Source: JBPYFK01 sp051984675 (GTDB taxonomy: Bacteria; Actinomycetota; Actinomycetes; Mycobacteriales; Pseudonocardiaceae). From it: a DNA stretch of 31,721 nt. Below, piece after piece: positions 31,720 through 31,721 of this stretch. Numbering within the stretch: the stretch's first letter is position 1; each line of letters opens with the position of its first letter. The notes under the pieces are model-generated. The model was not told the DNA's origin and made no database searches. It saw only the letters and a program-made list of their open reading frames with translations. The position numbers and the translations under genes were made by a program. The DNA lies in NCBI GenBank assembly GCA_051984675.1, contig JBPYFK010000105.1, positions 1-31,721 of the forward strand, read 5' to 3'.

Positions 31720-31721
31720 GC

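Overview
The window is dense, very GC-rich, two-strand bacterial DNA with GTG and TTG starts, ATGA gene overlaps and actinomycete-restricted families: paired DUF6230/DUF6114 proteins, a DUF574-type methyltransferase, a mycobacterial-type methylenetetrahydrofolate reductase, an ECF sigma/RskA-type pair and a BlaI/M56 pair. This points to a high-GC actinomycete, plausibly Pseudonocardiales; the genus cannot be fixed from the sequence. No rRNA, tRNA, CRISPR array, insertion sequence or phage gene was seen. Layout: (1) 1-6945 is a sugar-utilisation cluster in apparent decay. A ROK regulator, a GH13 alpha-glucosidase and a class II aldolase look intact. The ABC ATPase has a one-base frameshift inside Walker A, the FGGY kinase lacks about its first 85-90 residues, and the sugar-binding lipoprotein seems to survive only as a signal peptide placed in front of an aldo/keto reductase. 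No permease genes are present. (2) 7050-12077 holds a DoxX-like protein, an ECF sigma/anti-sigma pair divergent from a cupredoxin lipoprotein and membrane protein, a GDT1/TMEM165 cation exporter and a YraQ-type permease behind a CsoR-like operator: a stress and metal neighbourhood. (3) 12425-16539 holds a three-gene DUF6230-DUF6114-secreted-protein operon, a helical repeat protein, a small hypothetical gene and a DUF574 methyltransferase. (4) 16604-19267 holds a BlaI repressor and M56 metalloprotease divergent from a PAP2 phosphatase, with two near-identical BlaI operators between them: a likely cell-envelope response module. (5) 19569-25419 is an all-minus catabolic block: a three-subunit molybdenum aldehyde oxidoreductase of the PaoABC type, then an amidase and a TetR regulator behind a perfect 26-bp palindrome. 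(6) 25605-31719 holds LtrA, the methylenetetrahydrofolate reductase, a GNAT acetyltransferase, a double Lrp/AsnC regulator divergent from an LCM-type methyltransferase, and a ZnuB-like metal ABC permease cut off from its partners by the window edge. The most informative signals are the multi-hit erosion of the sugar transporter, the paired BlaI operators, the TetR palindrome, and several period-14/15 tandem repeats in or next to genes.
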